From: Filosporella fistucella | Taxonomy: Eukaryota; Ascomycota; Leotiomycetes; Helotiales | Length of the DNA: 64,000 nucleotides | Direction: 5' to 3' | Assembly (NCBI GenBank): GCA_030077755.1 | Contig: JAQJZZ010000017.1 | Coordinates: 1,736,001 to 1,800,000, forward strand | Shown: positions 33,919 to 44,554 of the stretch, one piece after another | How positions within the stretch are numbered: the stretch's first letter is position 1 | Layout of the letters: every line of letters starts with the position of its first letter | Notes under the pieces: generated by a model | The model's database searches: none | Seen by the model: only the letters and a program-made list of their open reading frames with translations | What the model was told of the DNA's origin: nothing | Translations under genes and position numbers: made by a program

Positions 33919-36565
33919 ATGGCTACATCCTCCGACCTTAATGAAATCAAGTGTAACCCGATCGTGGAACGACTGGCCACCTTCCGACGCTTATTTGAAT
34001 CGACACGTTTAGACCTTGATGTCGCGTCATCGTCCGATGTAGTGCAAGCTGTCTTTTCAGCAGCTGCCACCACACGTACGGATCAACTTCTTGTGGCTAT
34101 CCAAGTTATTAACGTACATAGTTGCCAAAAATCTTGTTCTCGACCTTATCCAAACTCTGCAGATCGAACCAGCAGCTCGCATCCTCCCTTCCCGAATAGC
34201 TGATAGAACCCTCTCCGGAGATCTTGCTGCGTTATACAGTCGCGTGGATTCGAACCAACTGGATATCGCATTAGCTGTCCCTCTAGTCGACCACATTGTC
34301 AGGACTGAACCTGATGGACCGACCTGGAATGATGCTGATATTTGGCGTGCAGTATTTGAGTTCATTGCGCGAACAAATTCTCCCACGCCACCGACTGCCT
34401 TCGAGAAAGCCGTCTTCGACACTCCGCTACGATCCAGCTCGGCCTCCCAGGGAGGAACTGAGCAGACACACGATGAAGTTGATCAGCGAATACTTGAGGA
34501 ACTTTCCGGGCGAGTCTACTATGATGTGGGAGGCTTCTACGAGCGATACTTCGAAGAGAAGTCTTGGACCAACAACGCGAGGGATATCTATGAAGAGTCA
34601 AGAGCCCAGTATACAGAGAGTCGCTGGAGTGGGTGGCCAGAACCCTCAATCCAAGGTCAATTTTTCGAGTGGTTCATGAAGCTCCAGGATATCGTTCTTA
34701 GCGGACTTCGCCGTCAGTATTACACATCAGCGAACAAAGTGTTGAGGGGCTCGGACGCTGATCGCAAGCTTGACATTTTTCTTACCCCCTCCGATGCTTC
34801 GCTGCCGAACGGCGAGCACGACTGGTCAAATGTACTCGTTATTGGGGAACATAAACAGAATCCTGATGAGGATCGTTCTACAAAAACACTGGTGCAGTTA
34901 GCAGGGTACGCGCGCGAGGTGTTTGGAAGTCAACCAGAGCGGCGATTCGTGCCTGGTTTTACGATATGTGGAAGCATCATGCGACTGTGGGTGTTCGATA
35001 GATCTGGCCCGTATAATTCTGAGAAGTTCGATATACACCAAGAACCTGAGCGATTTATCAGGGTTATTGCTGGGTATGCGCTGATGACAGAAGCGGAGCT
35101 AGGTTTGAATACGTTTATCAAGCGTGATAAGACCGGCAAGTACATTGTCGCACGGGATGAGAGAATCAATTTGGAGGACAAGCCAATCGCCTCCACGAAA
35201 GCAATAGTATGCCGAGGAACGACATGTTATCGAGGAATGAGACGCGAGTCCACGGAATGGGAATACGTGGTAAAGTTCGCCTGGCCGTCTGACAAAAGGC
35301 AACGGGAGGGAGATTTGTTAAAGTTGGCCAAGGAGAGGGGAGTTACGGGCATTGCTTTGTGGTTTAACCATGAGCAGATTTCTATCGACGGCGACCCGGA
35401 CACCATCTCATATTTGCGACGAGCCATGAAATTTGGGTCGGCACGAAGGCCATCGAAGAAAGCATCCTGGGTTGATAGTCCGGCATCTAGTCGGGCGTAC
35501 TCAAAGACAAGTCTCAGAGGAAAGTCAGGGAGCAGTGCGGCCCATATAATAGGCCTAGGGATCGATGCAAGTAGCGCCACGACCTCCTCTGGACAGAAAA
35601 GAAGAAGGAACGAAGGACTTGTGGGTGGAGGTAGCAGGCTGAAAAGGCCTAAATCCGACGATAGCTATGCTGACGCAACAAATGTGCGCATTAAAGAAGG
35701 CGAGCCAGACACAATCGGCGCTCATGTTATTCAGGAAACAGTGTTGGACAGTCTAGCAAATTGCCGGAATGAGTGGCAGCAGAATAATGTCGACACTCAA
35801 AAAGCTGGAGCCGACAGTCTCACAGATTGCGAAGGTGAGACGTACGGCAATCGAGTCAACTATTGTTTAGTGACTTCACCTGCTGGACGACCGCTTCACG
35901 AGTATCAATCGGTCAGAGAGTTTTTAGAGGCGCTGCGCGATGCAATCCGAGGCCACAGGTCACTTCTGGAGGACGGTGGGATTCTTCATCGGGATATCTC
36001 CGAAAATAATATCGTTATCATAAACGCCACAGCTGAAGAAGATCCCAAAGGGATGTTGATTGACCTAGACCTGGCGAAAGAGCTGGATAGTCTGCCGAGT
36101 GGAGCTCGACACCGAACTGGCACCATGCAGTTCATGGCGATTGAGGTTCTCGAAGGCAATGGTCACACATATCGGCACGACTTGGAGTCTTTTTTTTATG
36201 TCTTTATATGGATGTGTATTCGGTATGGTCACGGAGGCATAGACAGGAGAAAACTAAACAAGTTAATGAGGCCGAAAACAAATATACTACGAGGTTGGTA
36301 TTCTGGCTTATACACAGAAATTGCTCGGAATAAGGTGGGGGATATGGATAAAAATCGATTCGAGAACATTATCGTGGAGTTTCCAGCAAAGTTCGAGAAC
36401 CTCAAGCATTTGGCTCGTGAGCTCCGAAATATCCTATTCCCAATTAGGGATGGAGCGATCTTCACTGGTACATTCCGAGACCATGATATAATGTACGATG
36501 GGATGATAGATGCATTTGGCGGAGCGATAGACCGTTTAGGGAAGGAGGAACAGGCAATTGCATAG
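33919..36565 (+). CDS. fungal-type protein kinase (FunK1 family)
   Basis: Exons 33919-34075 and 34122-36565 give 866 aa; the 46-nt intron has GTACGG, a TTATTAAC branch and CATAG. Start ATG 33919. The N-terminal half is the FunK1 leader (FYERYFEEKSW, IGEHKQNP, TLVQLAGYAREVF). A Ser/Lys-rich insert with SGQKRRRNE and RLKRPKS basic patches follows. The kinase C-lobe has HRDISENN at 35987 on (His675, Arg676, Asp677), LIDLDLAKEL in place of DFG, RTGTMQFMA as activation segment, and TYRHDLESFFYVFIWM, the family signature. FunK1 kinases are multicopy in many fungi, with largely unknown substrates. Complete and apparently functional; a decayed partial copy lies at 43.9-44.3 kb. Confidence 0.92.
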
Positions 36566-37249
36566 GCACGGCGTTTGTTTTTGTGGCGACAAAAGGAACC
36601 GGGAAACGGTATGAGACAATGATACCTAGAACGGCATATTTGGGAGGCGCTATGTCGCGGACTATCCTGAGCATTATATAATGTTGAATATTTTTGTATA
36701 TTAATCCTATAGCCTGTGATACGTGCAAAGACATGCCGTGTTTGCCACCTCACAATTCTAAGAAGCCGAGCTTGATCACCACTTTTCATTCGCACCAAAG
36801 TAATGTGCTCTCCTAAGCCACGAGAGGCCCCCATATTACGTTACCTTGGATTCTATACCGTAGGAGTTGCAGCACAGTGAATTCATGCAAATTATAATAG
36901 AGAAAAGCGTAAGCTAGGATTAGAATCGCAATAGCTCTGTCAGCAAGATAATTTTGGCCGAGGATGTGCCGTGAGCGACGGCTTTGCTTTTCGCCTCAGC
37001 CTCACCATTTCCCCGCCATGAATGATTCAACTTCGAAATGCTTTACTCCCAACACAACTCGAGTACCGCCTAGAATCATCCAACTACTGTTGTGGGGAAC
37101 AAAGCCCGTGTAGAGCAACTCCTTCTTTCATGACGAGATCTCGATCAAGCCCACGCCCAAAAGCAGTCAACTTCTGCACACAGCCTCGCGTACAATATTT
37201 CGAGTCATCTCCTCCGCGCGACAACAGACCTCCAAAAAGCCACTTGAAA
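36566..37249. other. intergenic region and GNAT leader
   Basis: No gene is seen. An ATG at 37022 is in frame with the acetyltransferase and would add 76 residues without family-like character, so I treat it as leader sequence. Confidence 0.45.
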
Positions 37250-38089
37250 ATGGCGGAACAAATCTATAAGAAGTACGATGCGGGACAGGTGACAGAGGCC
37301 ATGCTACAAGAAGCCGCGCTGCTCTTTAGTGAGAACTATGGTGTTTGGGGCGAGCAAGCGGCTGGTAATTTCGCAAAACCAGGTAAGCTCCCTCAAAATC
37401 ACTTGCGTTCGTCTGCTAACTAAAGACGGGCAACCGTGTACGTATCAGTAAGGACCGGCTTCGATCTCAATACCTTCCCGATAATGCTACATGCTTCTAT
37501 GTCAGGGTTACTGTCGATGGCCAGCTTGCGGGTAATGCATTCGCCTGCCGTTGGACCGTCAATGATAAAACTGTGTGTTGGGTTACCCAGCTGGTAGTTG
37601 ATCGCAACTATCGAGAGCGTGGACTAGCAAAAGGCCTTTTGAATCAGGTCAAGCAAAACGATGTCGATATATACGGTCTGATGAGCTCTCATCCTGCTGC
37701 CTGTCTCGCGGCTGCGAAAGCATTTGGAGGTAAGCACAGAGAACCTCTACGGTACGGAATCATCTCTAAGAACCACAGACTCTATTAGAACACTCCAGCT
37801 TGGCCCGATCGAGAAGTATGCGGAAGAGATTATGGCAGCGTCCCCTATAACTTACGTCAAGAATGCTAAACTGCGCGGTACCGTCTTTGACCCTGGCGAC
37901 ACCAGCGGCCTTGTTTCATCTGTTGATTCGGGATTCTTCGTCGACCACAATGAACCACTCGAAGCTTTGGCATGGGTACGAGAGGACATGGAGTGGCCCC
38001 TCGGTGAATTGTTTGATGGACATGAATTTCTCCTTATTCTTGAAGCCAGACGTCGTTCTCGATCTAGGTCCACATCTAAGCCTAAGTAG
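37250..38089 (+). CDS. GNAT-family N-acetyltransferase with a one-base frame conflict
   Basis: Exons 37250-37382, 37426-37729 and 37779-38089. ATG 37250 starts MAEQIYKKYDAGQVTEAM, the usual start of this fungal GNAT family. Exon 2 has FACRWTVNDKTVCWVTQLVVDRNYRERGLAKGLL, where QLVVDRNYRERGLA is the acetyl-CoA-binding motif A. Exon 3 has SGFFVDHNEPLEAL and ends in an Arg/Ser tail. The second splice is clean. At the first, exon 1 leaves one base (phase 1) but exon 2 begins in phase 0 (GNRVRISKDRLR), so a single-base indel near 37,383-37,440 or an unseen splice variant is implied. Substrate unknown; N-acetylation of a small molecule or protein from acetyl-CoA is the family reaction. Confidence 0.75.
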
Positions 38090-38435
38090 CATCTCTTCAA
38101 TTTTCTCTTAGGAAACGTTACATAGGAATGTACGTATGCATCTTTCGATCTAGAATGTTTTGAGAACCCTTTTGTAAGTTGCAACCTTTTGGGGAGTTTC
38201 AGACTGGCTGCTACCGTACTTCTTCATTGTTGCTGATATGTGACTCCAAACTCCGTTGAAATTAGCCTGAGTCGCTCCGTCAATCATTCCCAAAAACCAA
38301 ACCAAGAATAAAATACGATCATATCCCCTTTCTTTGTCAGCGCCGCAACCATAGTGTCTCCCGCAACCATAGTGTCTGCCGCAACGACTTTGCCATTCTA
38401 TAAAATATACCTGCTTCCCCTTGCATTGCGTATAT
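38090..38435. other. short convergent intergenic region
   Basis: Contains a near-perfect direct duplication, CGCAACCATAGTGTCTCC then CGCAACCATAGTGTCTGC, at about 38,344-38,381, followed by a third CGCAAC. Nothing else is seen between the two convergent genes. Confidence 0.5.
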
Positions 38436-41252
38436 TCATCTAGGCAGTGACCACCCTGCCGCTAACAATAGCTCTTGCTGAGCAAAATCATACAAATATG
38501 TACCAACTCCAGGTATCAAGAATTGTGGTTGCTTTCTACTAATAATTACTGCTGCTCGATTGAAACTTGCCCGGCTCTCATCGGCATTCCCGATTTGGAA
38601 ATGCGCCAAAGAAATAAAGAGAGAGATTACACCACAAGTAAAGACATCCTCTTCAGAGGGGTTGTATGTTCTATTCCATTGAAATGCGGTATGCCACCGT
38701 GCGATGGCTTCTGAGGGTTCGGAGATACGTGCCCAAGCAATAAGTGCCCGCACATGCCCAACTTGGTCATTTATATCAGGTACAGTGATTTTATTGTAAT
38801 TGGCCAAGATTTCCTCGATTAAGCGTTCCGCGATGCTTTTTCGACCACGTATCATTTCGATTTCGAGAAGTGAGAGAAGCAAGCGTCGGAGGTGCCGTGG
38901 GTGTCGGCCACTGTTTCGCAGGTGTTTGATTTCAGGACTTACTACCTTCTCTGCCTCGTCTAAGTAGGTAGCATCCGGGATTGCGAGTTCCTTGCGCTTC
39001 AAGTATTGCACTTCACAATACATATCCGCAAGGTGGGATTTGATCAGGAATCGCTCGGAGTCATGAGGTTTCATTGCTGCGAGACAACCCTCAAAGGCAG
39101 ACTTTGCATCCTCGAACAATCCTTCACCTTTGTATGATTGGCCAAGGACTTTGAATTTTGTCCGGAGCACATATAGTTGCATGGCTGAAGCACCGTCGCC
39201 CGGGCCCCATTTTTGTGCTTCAAAGTACACCTTTTGGTGATTGAATTGATAGGCCCAGTTCTCGGCTTGAGATAGGTGTAGAAGTCCAAGAAGAGAGTGC
39301 AATCTAGGATTTATTTGCGTGAATGGACGATCAAAGAATTCTTGTATAACGCACTGAGATTCAGGTATCCTTTTGCACAGACGGAGCAAAACACTATTCC
39401 TGTGGACAATCATGGCCTGGGTGTCCTTCTGCTGTGGATCTTTGTGTAACTTGGCCGCGAATTTAAGAAGGTCTTTCCGATTACTCATGGTCCCGAATTT
39501 AGACGCTGCTACAACGGCTTCCACAGCGTCTTTACTTGCGAGTATCTCAAGATCCATCTCCAATATGAATCGCAAAAGATGTTGGAGGACGGGAAGCAAT
39601 TGCCTTCCAACAAATCCGAATCTAAAAGAGATAAGCGACAAGGTAAATAAAGGAAGCATCGCCTTAAGCTTACGAAGATTCGAGGATCTGATCTCGAGGA
39701 AAGACATAACAACACAACTCAAATCCCAATTGAATCCAATATATCCTGTTTTGATTGTATACATTTTGACCTGATTCGTATTGGCAAGTGTAAGTTTGAA
39801 GACCAGTTGTTGATCGTTCCGTATGAATTATGGACTTCGAGGCAAGTTCCTCAATATGCGCTTGAATTTTTGCCTCATTTGAGAGAAGATAAATCAGATC
39901 CCGATGAAGACCAGCATCCTGTGGTGTAACTTCCTCGAACTCGCCATGCTCGCTCCATCGTGCTTGCGGAGACACTGCACGATCAAATATAAGTTTTGGG
40001 ACACAATTGCCCATGGCATAGAACAGTGGAGGTATGAATGTTCTTGGAGACAAACTAAATGCTGGACTTATCGAGAGTATCCTTTTGTGAATGCTCTCCA
40101 CATCCTCAGGGGTTGCTTGTACCTCCTGGCCTTGACTAGCCGGATAGTTTGCCTCATGCCTAGGACTTCCCGGAACTCCTCTACTGCTCAGACAGCTATG
40201 AATATGATGTGCTTGAAGCAATGTAGATTGAGTAATTGGCGATGCTGGTAATTCAACAGCACCTGAAGGAGCCGTTGACAGTGTCTTCTCTCTCGCAGCA
40301 ACTGTACTATTCGTTTTTCGTTTTTTTGACGGTGGGGTAGCACTATTTCCATGATGTGGAAGACACCTCCGCAAGATTGTTTGTCGAATGCGTCGACCTA
40401 GGTCGCGAATGTCTTCTCTCTTTGATAGTCCCTCCCAAATGCTACCAACAACAGGTTCTATCCACGTATCGAACTTCCCTTGATCTAGTGGCAGTTTCCT
40501 TTCAAGCCTTTAAGCTGTTAGTCTAAGATAGGGGCTAAAAGAGTGCCGTCCTTACGTCGACCAGCCAATACTCGAAGGGAGGGTCAGCAGGATACCGTCC
40601 TCGAATTTCCGCGTGAGCATGTTATATCTACGGCCTGCTTTCACCTGCTCCCGCAGTCTGGAGACCCTCACATCGCTGTCCACAACAGCAGGGCCCAAAA
40701 TGCGGCGGCCGAGATCCAGATATTCGTGATCGAATGCTGCTTCCTGCTCTGGATATCTGGCAGCGAAGCAGTCGAACCAGAACAAGGCAAGGTACCTTCT
40801 TCGCAAACAATCTTCGTGGTCCTGTGGCTCAATCTGAGCGGTCGCATCCAATACAAACCGGAGGGGCTCGTGGCAGTTCTCAGGTGGTAAAAAGCTATAA
40901 GAGCAAGATGTCCAAAAGAGACAGGGATCTCGAATCCAAGTGGAACGTTCTTTCTCGGTCAGGGTCTGCTCCTCAGGTACAAACTTTTTGATATGTATAG
41001 CTTGCAAATGGGGTTGCTTTGGCTTCGGTTGCCCTGACTGTTGTCGCTGAGGAGCCTCTAAATAATGATGGTATTTGGATTTCAGATATACTCTGATTTC
41101 GTCATACTGTCGTAGAAGCATTAGCCACCCTTCTGGAATTCAACCCAACGACATACCTGCTCACACAATTTGTCGAGAGCTTCGGACCGCTCTGCAGGCT
41201 GTAGCGCATGCAACTGATCAACGATAGAACTTACACTGAGGCCGTTTCCCAT
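38436..41252 (-). CDS. large TPR-like hypothetical protein with N-myristoylation-type start (888 aa)
   Basis: Exons 41157-41252, 40556-41106, 39674-40507 and 38436-39621; introns of 50, 48 and 52 nt with GTATGT, GTAAGG and GTAAGC donors. All phases fit and total 2667 nt. The first exon, absent from simple ORF lists, starts MGNGLS, an MGxxxS myristoylation consensus. The middle has a basic SKKRKTNST patch and a Ser/Pro-rich linker. The C-terminal 400 residues are helical hairpins with TPR-like spacing (LLGLLHLSQAENWAYQF, GLFEDAKSAFEGCLAAM, SEAIARWHTAFQWNRTY, ISLFISLAHFQIGNADES), a protein-interaction solenoid. No nucleotide-binding domain is visible, so it is not a complete NLR. Role unknown; membrane tethering plus repeat binding would suit a scaffold. 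Confidence 0.8.
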
Positions 41253-42157
41253 TACGTGCAAGGCTCTACTACGTACAGGGCCAAATAATTGTTAGCCGAA
41301 TTGAAAAAACGTCTGTGTTTTGACGGAAATCCGAGTGGTCTGACCAATCACCTACTCAGATCTCCTTAACTTGCCTTGTAATTGGGTAATCTAAGGGGCT
41401 ATGTCAGACAAATTACTTCGTATTTGGTCCTGTACGTTGTACCTTTCGTACACTAGGACACGTCTCGGGTCACATTGGTAACAACGCTAAACCTATTGTG
41501 TTGACACCGTGGTGCTGACCCATTCGGTGAGCTGCAGGGAGGGCGTAGAGGCTGTTGGGCCCAGCCACCTCGCATTTCTGTTCCAATCCACTGGATATCG
41601 TTAAAGGAATTCTTGGCCTCGTTGAATACAATCATGATTTAAATGACTTTGGCTATCGCACAATCCTATCGCAGCGCTCTCGATTGAGAGATTCGACACA
41701 GTACGGGAGGCCTTGCATTTCATTGCCAATCGTGGAATAATGGAGAGAATCTCGCTACTTACGACTATTGAGTCTTTCGCAACGTAATCCTCGGCTTCTC
41801 GTGGACGAAGCACCTTCAAAGCAGAGAATGGCAATGATGGGGACAATCAAGCCCTGAATTCGGGTCGGCACCAACGAATATGACCAGACCGTATATCGAG
41901 AAGCTATTCCAACTTCCTCGCATGAGTATTGTCCGACATGAGATATATAAGAAGCCCAGCGGAACGAGGCATAATTACGGTTCGCCTCACTTCGTTCCCT
42001 GGTGCTCGTTTCCTGCCTACCTTCTCTCTTATTCTGTGACATAGCCTTCACTCTGCTTCGCTCTCATCGGCACCTCCTGGAGACAATCATTCGTCGGCTA
42101 ACATCCCTACGACATAGAGCAGCCACGCTACTCCTCACCGTAGTTCCTGTCATCACG
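41253..42157. other. divergent intergenic region
   Basis: Lies between the start of the minus-strand TPR-like gene and the start of the 42,158 gene. It should hold both promoters. No ORF with coding character. Confidence 0.45.
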
Positions 42158-42794
42158 ATGGAAGAGGAAACACAGGCATTGCACCGAGAAGTTCCCCTTT
42201 CCATGCAACATAACCTACAATTCAAATTTCACGTTTTGCTGGAATATAGCGAATGGCGAATAACCACCTTGGGGCATAATTCGTTACAATTCATCACCAA
42301 AACCCAGAATATCGTCGATGGTAATGGGAGGGATTTCCAACACCCTCTTTATAAAAACATTTGGGAACTGGTGTTGAAGTGCACCAGACTAGGGGATGGA
42401 GGTATGATCCCGGTACTTGTACCATTCAACGATACAAGCGGAAAATTTGATTGGAAAACACCAAATGCGATGAAAAAACACGCCAATCTGTAAGGTTTAT
42501 ACATTTGCTATCATTTGTACTAACTTTGGCAACAGTTGGGTACGGGTTTTTGAGGTTGATTCCGTGCGTGTAGCAGGAGCGGAAGCTATCAAAGCCGATA
42601 TCGATATGGCTGGAAAAACATATGCGTATTGGAAGAGAGTGCAGGCGGCGGTTTGGTCTGAGCCTATGGTACTGGAGTCCTGTAGTTTATCTTGGAAGAA
42701 TGTACTATGTATTGTTGACAAAGAGGTGGTCGAGGCCAAAGAAAAGTTTGCTGAGGCTCACAGGGTTTGGATGACGCCTATGAAGATAATATGA
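42158..42794 (+). CDS. hypothetical protein, two exons (196 aa)
   Basis: ATG 42158 follows CATCACG. Exons 42158-42489 and 42536-42794 join through a 46-nt intron with GTAAGG, a perfect TACTAAC branch and CAACAG. The longer upstream frame starts only at GTG. The product mixes beta-like and helical stretches (LQFKFHVLLEYSEWRITTLG; AGAEAIKADIDMAGKTYAYW). No family recognised, no signal peptide. Confidence 0.7.
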
Positions 42795-43274
42795 TGGCTA
42801 CTCAATCTGATATTCTAGTTGGGAATAATAGCGGTTCGATGGTAAATTGCTAGGGACAGCCTGTGCCTGTGAAGGCTCCAATGTCGCAACTGCCTGCACC
42901 GTGGCCAAGGCTGCGCCGCAACCAGCTGAAGCATGAGAAACGGCCCGCCTCAAGTATAAGTTCGACCTCTGATCTCTTATTGCTCTCTCCTCTACATCCC
43001 CGACGCGCCTGCCGCAGCTCGCCTTACATCATCTCAGCCTTCATGATCGCACAGTCCGGCGCCATAACTCGTTTCGCTCCTCAGAAACCTAGCCTTCCGA
43101 CTCCAACCTTATCTATCCTTCGTGAGTTTCGCTTTCAAAATCTACTTCTCATTTGATGATAATACTAACTCATTAGCTCATCTCGAACTTACCGACAGTC
43201 CATAACGTATATATCACGACGATAACCCCTCACTCCCATCGCTCGCCCGAGATCCGCAATTTCTCGAATCTTAA
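42795..43274. other. no convincing gene
   Basis: A non-ATG frame near 42.86-43.16 kb has little coding character. The right end is the leader of the 2EXR relic. Confidence 0.4.
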
Positions 43275-43610
43275 ATGGCTACATCGTTTGGAGACCTCCC
43301 TAAAGAACTCCGAGATGGTAGTACTCTTTCCCAGGTCCTCGTATTATTCAGGTGCATTACCACCAAGATAAAGCCTTCTTCCTTAGCGGTGTTTCTGTTC
43401 CAGTAGCGCTACATGTTCGCTTAGATTCTCGTCGACAAGCGCTCTCTGTCTACAAGCCGTTATTCCAAGTTTGCACGAGACCACAAATCTCCTGATGTTA
43501 GGATGGAAAAGCCGAAACCAGTATATCTCAACCCGATGATCGGTACAGTAGTGTGTTTGGGACTGTTTGATCGATATAAAATCTGCAACGCGAATCTTGA
43601 CTGGCGGTAG
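43275..43610 (+). pseudogene. broken 2EXR-family gene
   Basis: ATG 43275 begins MATSFGDLPKELRD, the 2EXR/F-box-like opening. The sense then changes frame: YSFPGPRIIQVHYHQDKAFF, then VPVALHVRLDSRRQAL, then after TGA a further shift to KPKPVYLNPMIGTVVCLG, ending TAG 43608-43610. These are the 2EXR hallmarks in order (short FP-PRI strand, xxLHVxxxSRxxAL helix, xPVYLNPxxDT strand). At least two frameshifts or stops break it, near 43,317 and 43,495, and no introns explain them. It lies just upstream of the FunK1 relic. Confidence 0.6.
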
Positions 43611-43902
43611 AGGTTCACAATTGTTTGCTGTTGTGGGGTGGAATAGAGGCGAGGCTTTAGCGAAAGCTTCCAAAGGTGTGGCGCAATCAAATGCGCGCTA
43701 GTGCAGCGAGCCGCTCCCATTAGCCGATCCATTGGGTCCTGGTGGTCCTGGATTGTTTCTGCTGCTTGGTAAACTCGGTCTCGACATGTCCATCTTATCA
43801 GGACCTCTCGAATTTGGATACCGTTCAGTGATTTGCCGTGGCGCTTGCAGCCGTTACAGTGTTTTCTATTGCACTATATTGCACAAGAGGAAGAAGACGA
43901 AT

Positions 43903-44306
43903 CTAGTTTCTTGAAGGCAATAGTCACATATATCGGCACGACCTAAAGTCATTTTTTATATCTTTTATCTGGATGTGTATTCGAAATAGTCACGAAGGCA
44001 CGGACAGAACTAACAACAAAAATACTACGAGGTTAGTATCCTAGTTTATACAGACATTACTCGGAATAAGGTGGAAAATATGAACAAAAATCGATTTAAG
44101 AATATTATCGTGAAGTTTATAACAAAGTTCGAGAACCTCAAAGTATTTGGCTCACGAGCTCCGAAATATCCTATTCCCAATTAAGGATAGGCGATCTTCA
44201 CAGGCATATTCCAAGACAACGATAAAATATATAATAGGGATAATCGAGGCATTTGACAGGTTAATTAATTCTTTGATACACGAGGAACAGGCAAATGCAT
44301 AAGCAA
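43903..44306 (+). pseudogene. decayed copy of the FunK1 kinase C-terminus
   Basis: The segment aligns by eye along its length with 36,143-36,570 of the intact FunK1 gene, from the CTYGAAGGCAATRGTCAC start to the GAGGAACAGGCAAWTGCATA end. Differences are mainly C to T and G to A (GTGGAGTTTCCAGCAAAG becomes GTGAAGTTTATAACAAAG), plus a deletion of about 20 nt and small indels. Stops and frameshifts remove coding capacity. No upstream kinase part is recognisable. The pattern is that of a partial duplicate hit by RIP or long neutral decay. Confidence 0.8.
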
Positions 44307-44554
44307 GATGACTGGCGATCACCATTGTGATGCGTTTTGGTTTGGCTTTTGGGGGGAGGTGCGGTGAGGGTGTTTCCTATTTAGTCTAGGGAGAACTGTA
44401 CAATACATGATACCCAGTATGCCAATGAACGCGCGGCTTAATCGTATAATACATGAATCATTTCCGGTAAAGACGTTGTGCCTCATCTCCTTCCGATGAC
44501 CTGATGAATCACTGTTCTGAAATCATACTTTACCTCGTAGACACGGGCTTGAAC

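Noticed and set aside
36229..36834. Minus ORF of 201 codons
   Set aside because: Antisense to the FunK1 C-terminus; no independent motif.
37022..37249. Upstream in-frame ATG adding 76 residues to the GNAT protein
   Set aside because: The extra residues lack family similarity, while ATG 37250 gives the standard start.
38436..41252. Reading the TPR-like gene as a complete NLR immune receptor
   Set aside because: The C-terminal solenoid fits, but no P-loop or other NACHT/NB-ARC motif is present anywhere in the 888 aa.
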